A stretch of DNA of 64,000 bases from Agaribacterium haliotis (GTDB lineage: Bacteria > Pseudomonadota > Gammaproteobacteria > Pseudomonadales > Cellvibrionaceae), in NCBI RefSeq assembly GCF_002312815.1, contig NZ_NKQJ01000004.1, positions 62,001 through 126,000 of the forward strand. Reading direction: 5' to 3'. Made by a program: the position numbers and the translations under genes. Shown piece after piece: positions 1-8,068 of the stretch; within the stretch, counting starts at the first letter, position 1, and every line of letters starts with the position of its first letter. A model generated the notes under the pieces. The model saw nothing but the letters and a program-made list of their open reading frames with translations. It did no database searches and was not told the origin of the DNA.

Positions 1-233
1 CTTCCGTGCTGGTTGAAAACGACGATTGGCAGCAAGATAGTGTTAACGGCTTGCTGCTTGCTCTCGATGAACTTGACGAGCGCAGCCGGGATATTCTTCA
101 GCAGCGCTGGTTGAACGATGAAAGCAAAGCTACTTTGCACGAGTTGGCCGACAAGTACGGTGTCAGTGCCGAGCGCATTCGCCAGTTGGAAAAAAACGCG
201 ATGAAAAAAGTTCGCGCAACAATGGAAGCTTAA
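1..233 (+). CDS. rpoH: RNA polymerase sigma-32 factor RpoH, C-terminal fragment
   Basis: This is the 3' end of a gene that begins before the window; the reading frame is open from base 3. The visible ~76 residues match sigma region 4 of the heat-shock sigma factor. An acidic helix around [12 protein letters not shown] is followed by a helix-turn-helix ([18 protein letters not shown]) that contacts the -35 element, then a basic end ([11 protein letters not shown]). RpoH directs core polymerase to heat-shock promoters. A strong intrinsic terminator follows. RpoH is preferred over RpoD because of the short C-terminal tail, but the identifying N-terminal regions are outside the window. Confidence 0.9.
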   Translation, partial: SVLVENDDWQQDSVNGLLLALDELDERSRDILQQRWLNDESKATLHELADKYGVSAERIRQLEKNAMKKVRATMEA

Positions 234-263
234 CTCGCTGTTTTTGCTCAAGGTTAAGTGCTC

Positions 264-291
264 AAAAAAGCCGCTCTTAAGCGGCTTTTTT
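264..291 (+). terminator. Intrinsic terminator of rpoH
   Basis: An 11-base stem (AAAAAGCCGCT pairing with AGCGGCTTTTT) with a four-base loop (CTTA) ends in a run of six T. It lies about 30 bases after the rpoH stop, as expected for a Rho-independent terminator. The A-rich upstream arm could also let it act on the minus strand. Confidence 0.9.
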
Positions 292-311
292 GTTGTCTGT
301 AGATATTGTTT

Positions 312-701
312 ATGTATATAAAAAGTACCCGAGCAGTGCTCTTGTGGGCTGCGTTTTTTGGTTTTGCTGGTGTGGCTTTAGGAGCGTTTGCTGCCCACGC
401 GTTAAAGCAGGCCCTGAATGCTTATTCGCTCGGCGTTTTGCGCACGGGGCTCGACTATCAGTTGTGGCATGTGCCGGTACTGCTGTGGTTGGCTAGTGCA
501 ATTAAGCTCTGGCCCCACCGTTTTTGGCTGTTGGCGGCAAATTTATTTATCGCCGGTTTAGTGCTGTTTTGTGGCAGTCTCTACCTTATCGCTTTTGGCG
601 CACCCCGCTGGCTGGGTGCAGTTACGCCGCTTGGTGGCTTGTTGATGCTTGCCGCCTGGCTCACTTTGGCCTGGGCCGTACTAAAACATCGAGAATTATG
701 A
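312..701 (+). CDS. DUF423 (YgdD-like) inner-membrane protein
   Basis: A small hydrophobic protein of about 129 residues with four predicted transmembrane stretches. It carries the family's early glycine/alanine-rich segment ([16 protein letters not shown]), followed by a region around [16 protein letters not shown]. This matches the DUF423/YgdD family of inner-membrane proteins of unknown function. ATG at 312 is preferred to an in-frame TTG at 306; neither has a clear Shine-Dalgarno. The stop codon overlaps the start of trmB (ATGA), so the two are probably translationally coupled. Confidence 0.85.
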   Translation: MYIKSTRAVLLWAAFFGFAGVALGAFAAHALKQALNAYSLGVLRTGLDYQLWHVPVLLWLASAIKLWPHRFWLLAANLFIAGLVLFCGSLYLIAFGAPRWLGAVTPLGGLLMLAAWLTLAWAVLKHREL

Positions 702-1387
702 AAACAGAATTTAAACAAAAAGCTATTCGCAGTTATGTGATTCGTGGCGGCCGCATGACCGATGCGCAGCAAAAAGCCTTTGATCAGTGGTGGCCACACT
801 ACGGTCTGAGCTTGCACGATGGCATGATTGAACTAGAACAGGTATTTGGCCGCCGCGCTGAGCTTGTGGTTGAGGTTGGTTTTGGCATGGGGGATTCGCT
901 TTTGGCGATGGCTCAGGCCGAACCTGAAAAAGACTTTATTGGCATTGAGGTGCATCCTCCCGGCGTTGGGCGGCTTATTAACGAGGCGGGCAAAGCGGGT
1001 TTAACTAATTTAAAGGTGTATCTTGCCGATGCTCTCGATGTGCTCGAAGACTGTTTACCCAAGGCAGTAGCTGCGCGCTTTCAGCTTTATTTCCCCGATC
1101 CGTGGCACAAGAAAAAGCACAACAAGCGGCGCATTGTTCAGCCCGCTTTTGTTGAGCAGGTCAGGCAATTGCTGAAAATCGGTGGTGTCTTTCATATGGC
1201 TACCGATTGGGAGCACTATGCAGAACACATGATGGAGGCGATGTTGGAGGCTCCGGGTTTTGTTAATCAGGCGGGCGATTATCTTTACAGCCCACGCCCG
1301 GACTTTCGCCCAATTACAAAGTTTGAACAGCGCGGTGAGCGCTTGGGGCACGGTGTTTGGGATCTGCTGTTTGAGCGCCGGGATTAA
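698..1387 (+). CDS. trmB: tRNA (guanine-N7-)-methyltransferase TrmB
   Basis: TrmB transfers a methyl group from S-adenosylmethionine to N7 of guanine 46 in tRNA. The 229-residue product is close to the usual length. Visible marks are the SAM-binding loop [10 protein letters not shown] near residue 60, an acidic IGIEVHPPG segment, and the family signature [13 protein letters not shown] near residues 132-144. The reading frame is open well upstream of 698. ATG at 698 is chosen because it overlaps the ygdD-like stop as ATGA and because family homology begins near [14 protein letters not shown]. It sits in a three-gene plus-strand unit with the DUF423 and TIGR02444 genes. Confidence 0.96.
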   Translation: MKTEFKQKAIRSYVIRGGRMTDAQQKAFDQWWPHYGLSLHDGMIELEQVFGRRAELVVEVGFGMGDSLLAMAQAEPEKDFIGIEVHPPGVGRLINEAGKAGLTNLKVYLADALDVLEDCLPKAVAARFQLYFPDPWHKKKHNKRRIVQPAFVEQVRQLLKIGGVFHMATDWEHYAEHMMEAMLEAPGFVNQAGDYLYSPRPDFRPITKFEQRGERLGHGVWDLLFERRD

Positions 1388-1390
1388 CCG

Positions 1391-1840
1391 GTGTTGTTGC
1401 AGGGCTTTGCGATTGAACTTTGGCGGCAGCCTGACTTAAAAAGTCTGTGCTTGAGCCTGCAGGAGCAGTTTCATTTAAATGTAAACTTAGTTTTATTTGC
1501 GCTTTGGCTGGAAGCTCATCAGCTACAGTTAAGTGCAGGGTCTTGGTCTAAGGCCGAGCGTGTATTAAATGAATCCAGTCGCGATTTCTTACTTAACCTA
1601 AGAGCTCTGCGCAAGCAGCTTAAATACGAGCATTCAGAGCTAGCCTGCGCGCAGCAATTAAAACAGGCTCTGTTACAAGCTGAGCTGGAACTGGAACTGC
1701 GCGAACTTGCTCTGCTGCAAGAGCTGGCCGATAGCGAAGCTGTTTCGGGTGAATGTGATCAGCTCCGGCAATATCTAAAACAGTTTGATAATATCGACGC
1801 ACAGCAATTTGCCGAGCAGTTAAGGTGTTGCTGCAAATAA
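1391..1840 (+). CDS. TIGR02444 family protein
   Basis: A 149-residue soluble, leucine- and glutamine-rich, probably all-helical protein starting at GTG three bases after the trmB stop. The N-terminal pattern (LWRQPDLKSLCLSLQEQF, then VNLVLFALWLEA) matches the uncharacterised gammaproteobacterial family TIGR02444, which has no assigned function. The second half is rich in charged heptads (LLQAELELELRELALLQEL) and could form a coiled coil. The stop lies at the edge of a long inverted repeat that probably terminates the operon. Confidence 0.8.
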   Translation: MLLQGFAIELWRQPDLKSLCLSLQEQFHLNVNLVLFALWLEAHQLQLSAGSWSKAERVLNESSRDFLLNLRALRKQLKYEHSELACAQQLKQALLQAELELELRELALLQELADSEAVSGECDQLRQYLKQFDNIDAQQFAEQLRCCCK

Positions 1841-2052
1841 AAAAGGCCGCTGATCGCGCAATGTTGTTCACTTAAGTGCAAGCTTCCCGGAACGAAGCTG
1901 ATGCGGGCTTTCTTGGGATGCCGTAAACCCGTCCATGGGGGCTTCGCCGCCGCATCCTTGCGGCAGAGACCCAATCAAACCCACTTCAGCTTCGCTCCTT
2001 TCATTTCGTTACATCATTAAGTGAACAGTGTTGCGCTGATTGCGGCCTTTTT
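1839..2052. repeat. Nested inverted repeat: terminator-like outer arms enclosing a palindromic insert
   Basis: The outer arms at 1839-1875 and 2017-2052 are imperfect reverse complements. Both start AAAAAGGCCGC and end GTTCACTTAA, with a few mismatches between. They surround about 140 bases containing a second inverted pair, 1888-1918 against 1971-2000, that shares CGAAGCTGA and a GGG-TTT-TTGGG pattern. A small GCCGCA/TGCGGC hairpin lies near 1950-1965. The element separates two convergent transcription units, so the outer arms probably act as a bidirectional terminator. The interior looks like a REP- or MITE-like element. No second copy was noticed in this window. Confidence 0.7.
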
Positions 2053-2071
2053 CGTCTGAGCGTAGCAGAAT

Positions 2072-3040
2072 TTAGCTATCGAACAGGCTGCGAGTGCCAG
2101 CTTGTTGCTCTTCTTTTTTTTCATCACTTGAGCTAGCTGGTGAGCTTGCCGGAGCGGGGCTGCTAACTTTTTCCGGGCTTGTTGCCGTAGTGGCATCCGT
2201 TGTAGTTGCTTCGGGTACTTTTACTACTGGGCTTGCGGCTGGCTCGGCTGCTGGACTAGGTGTTGGTGCTTTACTCTCCACCGGTTTAACAGCGGCGTCA
2301 CTGGAGTCCACTTTACTTGGTTTTGCTGCAGGAGCAGTTGTAGCAGCTGTTTTATCGGCGACAGGGGCTTTTTCTACAACAGCTTTTGTTTTAGCTGCAC
2401 TTTTTTTAGCTGGGGCTTTTGTCGCGGCTGCTTTTTTTACAGCTGCTTTTTTGGCAGGGCTCTTAGCTGGAGCTTTTTTTACAGCGGCTTTTTTAGGGGC
2501 TGATTTTTTGGCCGGAGCTTTTTTAGCGGGGGCTTTGCTTGCCGCTGTTTTACTTTTTGTGCTTGTAGCCGTCGTTGTCGCAGGGCTCTTTGGTGCTGCC
2601 GCTTGCTTGCTTGTAGCTTTACTTGCCGTGCTGCTCTTGCGTTTTACTGGCTTTTTAGCTGCGCTTTTACGTGCGAGCTCTTTGCTGACTTTAGCGATGG
2701 CTTTGGCTAAGTCCGCAGCGTTTTTAACGGCTTCTTTCGCGCTTTTGAATTCTGTTTTTGCTGCACTTAATTCACCGTTAAGGTCCGCGAGCAGGTCGCG
2801 TTGTTTGGCAACGGCGGCTTTAGCACTAGTTGCTCGAGCTGGAGTTTTGGCTAGCTTGGCTTTATCGCGCAACGCGCTGAGCTTAGTTTTTGCACTTGCA
2901 ACTTTCTTGCTTAGTGAGTTAACAGCGCGCTCGGCTTGAGTGGCTCGTTGATTGCGAAGCTTATCCAGTTTCGCACTACATGTTGCGATATCCTTTTCAA
3001 GCGTAGCGATAGGGTCGACAACTTTTTTCTTGGCGGCCAT
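2072..3040 (-). CDS. AlgP-like histone H1-like lysine/alanine/proline-rich protein
   Basis: The product is 322 residues. Residues 1-130 form a helical, probably coiled-coil region with heptads such as LEKDIATCSAKLDKLR. The middle (about 130-220) is a very basic tract of degenerate repeats of the type KKAPAKK/AAVKKA. The tail is acidic, rich in Ala, Ser, Thr and Pro, and ends RSLFDS. This resembles AlgP (AlgR3) of Pseudomonas, a histone H1-like DNA-binding protein linked to alginate gene control, which also lies near rsd/algQ and dsbB. The low-complexity tract makes length variation likely. DNA binding is inferred from composition. Confidence 0.75.
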   Translation of the reverse strand: MAAKKKVVDPIATLEKDIATCSAKLDKLRNQRATQAERAVNSLSKKVASAKTKLSALRDKAKLAKTPARATSAKAAVAKQRDLLADLNGELSAAKTEFKSAKEAVKNAADLAKAIAKVSKELARKSAAKKPVKRKSSTASKATSKQAAAPKSPATTTATSTKSKTAASKAPAKKAPAKKSAPKKAAVKKAPAKSPAKKAAVKKAAATKAPAKKSAAKTKAVVEKAPVADKTAATTAPAAKPSKVDSSDAAVKPVESKAPTPSPAAEPAASPVVKVPEATTTDATTATSPEKVSSPAPASSPASSSDEKKEEQQAGTRSLFDS

Positions 3041-3305
3041 AGATCAATACCTGAGTAGAAATGTTGGGAAGGGAAGGTCGGTGAATAATAACCCTGTTCT
3101 ACAAAAAGGTGTATAGACGATGAGCGCTTTTTCGTCGAAAAGTTCCTATCTTTTGATATTGGCGGCGCGGCCAAGTATTGCTTCACAAAACTAGCTTTGC
3201 TGTTTCTGTGCCGCACAATCTTGTTTGATGGCTTGCTTTGGGCTGTTAAGGCAATTGCTTTGCAAGATGCTGTGTATATTTGTTTTGATACTGAGCCTGT
3301 TGAAC

Positions 3306-4295
3306 CTAGAACAAACTTGTATCGTTAAGGTTGAGTTTGTGCACGATGCCATTTGATGCCACCGCTACAAAATTTTGTTTGTCGCTGGTAAAGGCAAGGT
3401 CGATAACTGCTGCGCTTGTCGGTTTCCATACGTTGCGTTTGGGCAGGCGCCAGCGTTTTATTTCTTTAAGTGGTTGCAGTTGCCACAGCTGTACGATTTG
3501 GTCTGGACGCCCGGTTAATAACCATTGATTGTCGGAGCTAAAGCGCGCGGCGGTAAAGTGCAGCCCGCGCTTTACGCGTTCCGCTCGCAAAGGAATTTCC
3601 CCGAGCAAGCTCGCATCCTTGGTTCGCCAGACCAGCGCTTTGTCGTATTTGCTAACGCTCAACGCAAGTTCACCGTCGTCGGATAGCTTTACCAGTTGGA
3701 CTTGTTCGCTGTGTTTAATTTGATTTAACAGCTCGCCGCTTTGTGCTTGCCAAAGTCTTGCGTAGTTGTCTTCCGAACCAGTTAACGCCAAGCTGCCATT
3801 TGCTGAAAGATCGACACTGCGCACTCTATTGTTATGAGCGAAACTGCGTTTGATGCCGCCGTTGCGAACGTCAAAAATAACAGCGCTGTGATCGCTGAGC
3901 CCTAAAAGCGCGAGCTGGGCGCGATTGTTGAGTTCGACATCGAGAATCTCAGCCGGTGCGCTCCAGTAGCGTTCGCCTTCGCCTGTTTGGGTATTCCACA
4001 GCACCATTGAATGCGGAGCTGCGCTTAGCAGCCACTGACCGCTGTCAGAAAAATCCATGGCGACTACGGTTGTGAGTTCTTCGGCCTTGTGGTTCCAGTT
4101 ATAGAGCCGTTCATAATCACTCAAGCGCCAGTACGAAGCTCCGTGCCAGATAGATCCTATAGCAAGTTGTTCTCCGTTTTCGTCAATTGCAGCGCTGTGT
4201 AAACCTTTGCTGGCAACTTCAAAACTGTCTTGCGGGGCGGCGGCTCTGTCACAAGCACTTAATAAAACAAGAGCAAGAACGATCGCTTTTTTCAT
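3306..4295 (-). CDS. WD40-repeat lipoprotein
   Basis: A 329-residue protein with a lipoprotein signal (LVLLSAC, lipid-attachment Cys15). The next residue is Asp, the classical inner-membrane retention signal in enterobacteria. The remainder holds WD40-type blades with recurring GSEDNYARLWQ, DDGELALSVSK and SSDNQWLLTGRPDQIVQLW elements, about six or seven repeats, consistent with one beta-propeller. Such proteins usually act as protein-interaction platforms; the partner is unknown. It lies between the algP-like gene and rsd, where Pseudomonas has a peptidyl-prolyl isomerase gene (recalled gene order). Confidence 0.8.
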   Translation of the reverse strand: MKKAIVLALVLLSACDRAAAPQDSFEVASKGLHSAAIDENGEQLAIGSIWHGASYWRLSDYERLYNWNHKAEELTTVVAMDFSDSGQWLLSAAPHSMVLWNTQTGEGERYWSAPAEILDVELNNRAQLALLGLSDHSAVIFDVRNGGIKRSFAHNNRVRSVDLSANGSLALTGSEDNYARLWQAQSGELLNQIKHSEQVQLVKLSDDGELALSVSKYDKALVWRTKDASLLGEIPLRAERVKRGLHFTAARFSSDNQWLLTGRPDQIVQLWQLQPLKEIKRWRLPKRNVWKPTSAAVIDLAFTSDKQNFVAVASNGIVHKLNLNDTSLF

Positions 4296-4371
4296 GGCTT
4301 GTCGCTGTTATTTATATTGCTACAAGCATAGCAGTCAAAACCTGTTGCAAGATCGGCGCGGGATTTGAATA

Positions 4372-4421
4372 AAATGAAAAAGTTGAGTGGCAACCCCGAG
4401 CCATAAGCGCTTGAGGTTGCC
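4372..4421 (-). terminator. Probable terminator of the dsbB-rsd unit (minus strand)
   Basis: Read on the minus strand, GGCAACCTCAAGC pairs with GCTCGGGGTTGCC across a seven-base loop, with one mismatch and one G-U. A T-rich tract starts about seven bases later, at 4372-4382. It lies just after the rsd stop. The T-run is displaced, so efficiency is uncertain. Confidence 0.55.
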
Positions 4422-4444
4422 GCAGCATAAGCTGCTAGGAGGGC

Positions 4445-4918
4445 TTACGCGTTTTGCTCGATTTGATCTTGGTGGGCGTAGTGTAAAACTTCGATCATCT
4501 GATCTTCCGCTTCAAAGCGGGTCGCGAGTACTTCACCGAGGCGACTAAGATCGTTTTCGATGGCGTCGAGGTCATCGGTCTCTTGATATTTGTCGTTGAA
4601 GTCGAGGATAAACTCGGTGGTCTTGTCGACATCTTTATACAGCAGGCCCGCCGCCTTTAAGCCTTCGGTATCGTTCAGCTCCTGGCCTTCTTTAACGAGT
4701 TGATCGTAGATTTCAAAGTGGCCGGCGCTGATATAGTCAACCAGGATCTCGCAAAGTGCTGTCAGCTTGCTGCCGCAGGTTTTGTTATCGAGCTCTTCGA
4801 CGCTCTCACTTAAAAAACAGTAATCAACTAACAGCTGCTGTCGCTCTTCGAGCCAGCGATCGATGATCTCGCTGACACCACCCCAGCGCTCTTGCGCGTT
4901 TTTGCAATTCTCTAACAT
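4445..4918 (-). CDS. rsd: Rsd/AlgQ anti-sigma-70 factor
   Basis: The 157-residue protein matches the Rsd/AlgQ family. It opens with the family-like CKNAQERWGGVSEIIDRWLE, continues with RQQLLVDYC, and is helical throughout. Rsd binds region 4 of the housekeeping sigma factor and shifts polymerase toward alternative sigma factors in stationary phase; in Pseudomonas the homologue AlgQ also affects alginate and siderophore genes. The gene follows dsbB on the same strand with a gap of about 50 bases, and a hairpin lies after its stop. Family assignment is firm; the regulatory target here is inferred. Confidence 0.92.
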   Translation of the reverse strand: MLENCKNAQERWGGVSEIIDRWLEERQQLLVDYCFLSESVEELDNKTCGSKLTALCEILVDYISAGHFEIYDQLVKEGQELNDTEGLKAAGLLYKDVDKTTEFILDFNDKYQETDDLDAIENDLSRLGEVLATRFEAEDQMIEVLHYAHQDQIEQNA

Positions 4919-4971
4919 GAAGCAACCTATGTGTGTATTCGTTATTAGTTTAACGCCGCTTTGTCTCGGCG

Positions 4972-5520
4972 TTAACCGTCTTGCTTAACGGATTTATTTC
5001 GCAAGGTGCGTATAAACAAAAATAGTTGAAAAACTACCAGTCCTGCAAATGCGACGAGTGTCCAAGCGGGGATAGTCAGGCCGAGAAAAGTAAAATACAC
5101 ATCGGCGCAGTTGCCGTCACCGGTAAACAGCAAACTCAATGCGTCAAACAGTGGCCGGGTTTCAAACATATAACCGAGGCCGGGGCCGCAGTCTGGCACC
5201 TGATCCGCTGGCAGGCTTTGTATCCATACGTGGCGAGCGGAGATACAGCCGCCAATAATTGCTAGCAAGGTACCGAGCACTTGGGCGCCGAGTTCGGCGA
5301 CGCGCCAGCGACTAAGCAATAGGGCCAGGGCTGAAGCAAGGCCGACACCGATAATAAATATACGCTGACTTATGCACAGCGGGCAGGGTTCCATGTCAAA
5401 GCCGTATTGTGCAATCAGAGCGATGGCGATTGCACAAATGCTAAAAGCAATGATGAGCAGGTAGCCTATACGATTAGTGATCAGGTCGAGCAAAGCAAAT
5501 AGTTTTTGCATGGCATTCAT
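4972..5520 (-). CDS. dsbB: Disulfide bond formation protein B
   Basis: DsbB is the inner-membrane quinone reductase that reoxidises periplasmic DsbA. The 182-residue product has four transmembrane segments. The first catalytic pair is the CPLC motif (EPCPLCISQR) after the first helix. The second pair lies in the second periplasmic loop (VPDCGPGLG and DGNCADV). All four cysteines are present, so the enzyme should be active. Length is normal. The position upstream of rsd and the algP-like gene matches the Pseudomonas arrangement. Confidence 0.95.
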   Translation of the reverse strand: MNAMQKLFALLDLITNRIGYLLIIAFSICAIAIALIAQYGFDMEPCPLCISQRIFIIGVGLASALALLLSRWRVAELGAQVLGTLLAIIGGCISARHVWIQSLPADQVPDCGPGLGYMFETRPLFDALSLLFTGDGNCADVYFTFLGLTIPAWTLVAFAGLVVFQLFLFIRTLRNKSVKQDG

Positions 5521-5636
5521 CTTGAGTACACGAAAGATGCCTCACGATAGGGCAAAGCCTGGGCTAACTCAAGCGCCGCCAATGGCGCTGGCGCGGGCCT
5601 GATCTATGCTAAGGGCTGAAACGAGAGGAAATTCAC

Positions 5637-6089
5637 ATGGCTTTGATGGCAATCAAGCTTCGCTATTTGGTCCCGGGGCTTTTTTTACTGTTATTTATCC
5701 CCTTATTGTCGGCACATGCCGAAGAGGAAACCGAAGAAGCAGAGGGTGAGTCGGCAGCGGCGGCTGCGCCGATATATATCCCGCTAAAACCCGCGTTTGT
5801 TGTAAATTACGGTGGTGCCGGGCGCTTAAAATATTTAAAAACAGAAGTGACTATTCGCCTGTCAAATCCCGAAGCGGCAAACGCCGTGCGCCACCACATG
5901 CCTTTTATTCGCAATAATTTGGTGATGGTGTTTGCCGCGCAAACAGATGAGACTCTGGAAAGCCAGGATGGTCGCGAGGCTATGCGCATGTCTGCGCTGG
6001 CAGAGATTCGCGACTTGTTGCAGCGAGAAGACGGGGTTGACCCCGAGTACGTTGTCGATGTTTTATTTAACCGCTTAACCTGGCATTAA
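5637..6089 (+). CDS. FliL-like exported protein
   Basis: A 150-residue protein with a signal peptide or N-terminal anchor (hydrophobic stretch about 9-26, possible cleavage after AHA at 28) and then an acidic EEETEEAEGE linker. The remaining domain resembles FliL: YIPLKPAFVVNY, YLKTEVTIRLSNPEA, then MSALAEIRDLLQRE and VVDVLFNRLTWH. FliL proteins ring the flagellar stator. This copy is isolated from flagellar genes, so its partner could be the PomAB stator at 51 kb or another channel; that is inference. A good Shine-Dalgarno (GAGAGGA) supports ATG at 5637. Confidence 0.75.
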   Translation: MALMAIKLRYLVPGLFLLLFIPLLSAHAEEETEEAEGESAAAAAPIYIPLKPAFVVNYGGAGRLKYLKTEVTIRLSNPEAANAVRHHMPFIRNNLVMVFAAQTDETLESQDGREAMRMSALAEIRDLLQREDGVDPEYVVDVLFNRLTWH

Positions 6090-6112
6090 GAGTTTTTTTG
6101 CTGTGCCTGCGG

Positions 6113-7696
6113 CTATGCCAGCAGCTTTTTGTACTGTTTGTAGTAACGCTTTAGAAATTCATCAAATTCACCCGCGCTAGCGTGTTCCAGTTTTTGTTGC
6201 GCGCTGTGGCTTTTTTCGGCCATATCATTAAAGCGCTGTGCCTGCCCTTCACAAACCGAGCGTTTTTGCAGCTCTAGTTGATTGTGGCGGCTCTGCTCGA
6301 GGCCGACATCAACAAAACTTTGTTTCTCCATTTTTTTTAACAGGCGCGCAGAAGGGCTTAGTTCCAAATTGTTCAGCACCTTTTGTTGTTGGCTCAAAGC
6401 TGCGCTGTGCTCGCGAGTGTCGTTGGCTTGGTCGAGCATTGACGCAATGGGCTGCATGGCCTCAACTAGGGCATCGGCCCAGTCTTTAAGAGCCAGATCG
6501 CCGTGCTCAAGGTGCTTGAGTTTGACGCCCGGGCGGCGGCCTTCGTTAATAACAAGGCGGTGGTTGTGAGCGATTAACGCCGTTTCTTCCATATTGGACT
6601 CAGGGCTCGGTGCAAGTGCGCACCAAAGTAAGAAACAGTCGATAAACGCACTCTGCCCGGCGGTGATGCCGAGCGCTTCAAAGGGGTCGACATCGAGGCA
6701 GCGCACCTCAATATATTCCACTCCCCGCCGGTGCAGGGCCGTGAGGGCTGTTTCTCCCGGTCTGGCGCTGCGCTTTGGGCGTATGCTGCTGTAGAACTCG
6801 TTTTCGATTTGCAACAGGCCGCGGCTAAGTTGTTGGTAATGCCCTTGCTGGTCTTTTAGCGGCAGGTTTTCATAGGCCGGGTGGTTTTCTAGTATGGCTT
6901 TAGCCAGCGTTTGGATATAGGTGTTTTTTTGGTTGTAGCAGACAAACAGCTCATCCTGAGCGCTGCTCTGATAACCCAGGTCACCCATGCGTAAACTGGT
7001 CGCCCAGGGCAGGTAGAGGCTCTGGCCGTCGTCGCTTTGTTCGAGTGTATGTTTGCGACCGTTGACAAAACTTTTATCCATAGCTGGCGATGCGCCAAAC
7101 AGTAAAACTAACAGCCAGTAGTGACGGCGGAAATTGCGGATAAGCGAGAAGTAGCGCTGATTGCGATAGCGATCGAGGGTTTCCAGGCTGTTTTCTTTGT
7201 GGTGGAAGTGAGCCCAAAATGCAGGTGGCAGAGAAAAATTATAATGCAGGCCGGCGACGGTTTGCATACTGCGGCCGTAGCGCTGGCCCAAGCCGAGCCG
7301 GTAAATGGTTTTCATCTGGCCGTTGTGGCTGTCGCCGTAGCGCGCCACTGGAATGTGTTGTTCGCCCGGCAGGATGCACGGCATGCTCATTGCCCAGAGC
7401 AGCTCATCGTTTAACTGGCTTGAGGTGAAGCACTGTATTTGGCCGAGCTTTTCAAGCAGCTCGTCGCGCCGGTGGCTCGGCGGAGTAATAAATTCGAGCA
7501 GAGCTTCGCTAAAATCGGTGGTGATCAGCGGGTGGCACAGAGCGGAGCCGAGGCCGCTGGGGTGCGGGCTCTGACTGAGTTCGGCCCGGCCGTTAACACG
7601 CAGGGCTTCGCGTTCGACGCCGCGCATCAAGCCGTTGAGCAGGGCGTGATTGCTTTTATCGCGCAGTTCTTCAGGAAAGTCCTTTAGTTCAAACAT
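6113..7696 (-). CDS. gshA: Glutamate-cysteine ligase GshA
   Basis: GshA catalyses the ATP-dependent joining of glutamate and cysteine, the first and rate-limiting step of glutathione synthesis. The product is 527 residues, near the 518 of the Escherichia coli type 1 enzyme. Family segments include MRGVEREALRVNGRAELSQS near the start, TTDFSEALLEFITPP, AGLHYNFSLP and EYIEVRCLDVDPFEA. It starts at ATG 7696, immediately after the stop of the small upstream gene at 7697, so the pair is probably coupled. It converges with the FliL-like gene with only about 20 bases between. Confidence 0.96.
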   Translation of the reverse strand: MFELKDFPEELRDKSNHALLNGLMRGVEREALRVNGRAELSQSPHPSGLGSALCHPLITTDFSEALLEFITPPSHRRDELLEKLGQIQCFTSSQLNDELLWAMSMPCILPGEQHIPVARYGDSHNGQMKTIYRLGLGQRYGRSMQTVAGLHYNFSLPPAFWAHFHHKENSLETLDRYRNQRYFSLIRNFRRHYWLLVLLFGASPAMDKSFVNGRKHTLEQSDDGQSLYLPWATSLRMGDLGYQSSAQDELFVCYNQKNTYIQTLAKAILENHPAYENLPLKDQQGHYQQLSRGLLQIENEFYSSIRPKRSARPGETALTALHRRGVEYIEVRCLDVDPFEALGITAGQSAFIDCFLLWCALAPSPESNMEETALIAHNHRLVINEGRRPGVKLKHLEHGDLALKDWADALVEAMQPIASMLDQANDTREHSAALSQQQKVLNNLELSPSARLLKKMEKQSFVDVGLEQSRHNQLELQKRSVCEGQAQRFNDMAEKSHSAQQKLEHASAGEFDEFLKRYYKQYKKLLA

Positions 7697-8068
7697 TTAG
7701 CTGCCCTGGTTTTGAAATAAGCTGCTTTGGTCTGGCGTTTCATTTTTGATACTGGCTTCGGCTTCGGCTTCGGCTTCGGCTTCGGCTTCGGCTTCGGCTT
7801 CGGCTTCGGCTTCGGCTTCGGCTTCGATTGCGCGAGGCAGGAAGGTTTCACCGTCGATGCTCAGGCGGCCGTTGTTAAGCAGTTCAGCTTTTACAACATT
7901 TATACGCAAGTCGGGGAACTTTACTGTGAGTTCGACTTTCTCATTGATGATTTCATCGCGATGCGCGCTGCGCAACAGGGTCTTGGAGTCGCCGCTGGCG
8001 ACCCATTCGTGACTTTTATTCAAATATTGTTGGTGTTGATTGCGCAGAATAAAGACGTTGGTGTCCAT
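7697..8068 (-). CDS. Hypothetical protein with Glu-Ala dipeptide tract, upstream of gshA
   Basis: A 123-residue protein I do not recognise. Residues 1-80 look like a small soluble beta-rich domain (VELTVKFPDLRINVVKAELL, NNGRLSIDGETFLP). This is followed by a run of about 12 Glu-Ala dipeptides encoded by a perfect hexanucleotide repeat, and a short tail ending SSLFQNQGS. It directly abuts gshA, suggesting co-transcription. Because the repeat unit is six bases, copy changes would alter tract length without breaking the frame. No catalytic motif is visible. Confidence 0.65.
   Translation of the reverse strand: MDTNVFILRNQHQQYLNKSHEWVASGDSKTLLRSAHRDEIINEKVELTVKFPDLRINVVKAELLNNGRLSIDGETFLPRAIEAEAEAEAEAEAEAEAEAEAEAEASIKNETPDQSSLFQNQGS
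7754..7825. repeat. Hexanucleotide microsatellite, 12 perfect copies
   Basis: GGCTTC on the plus strand (GAAGCC on the coding strand) is repeated 12 times without interruption over 72 bases. It encodes alternating Glu and Ala in the gene upstream of gshA. Perfect identity suggests recent slippage and probable copy-number variation between strains. Confidence 0.95.

Noticed and set aside
524-697. Upstream extension of the trmB open frame
   Set aside because: It overlaps the DUF423 gene and adds no family-like sequence; ATG 698 overlapping the upstream stop is better.
2094-2939. 281-codon open frame on the plus strand with Ala/Leu/Val-rich product
   Set aside because: It is the antisense shadow of the repetitive AlgP-like gene; the apparent hydrophobicity comes from complementing Ala/Lys/Pro codons.
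7754-7825. Possible CRISPR or clustered repeat array
   Set aside because: Repeats are six bases with no spacers: a microsatellite.
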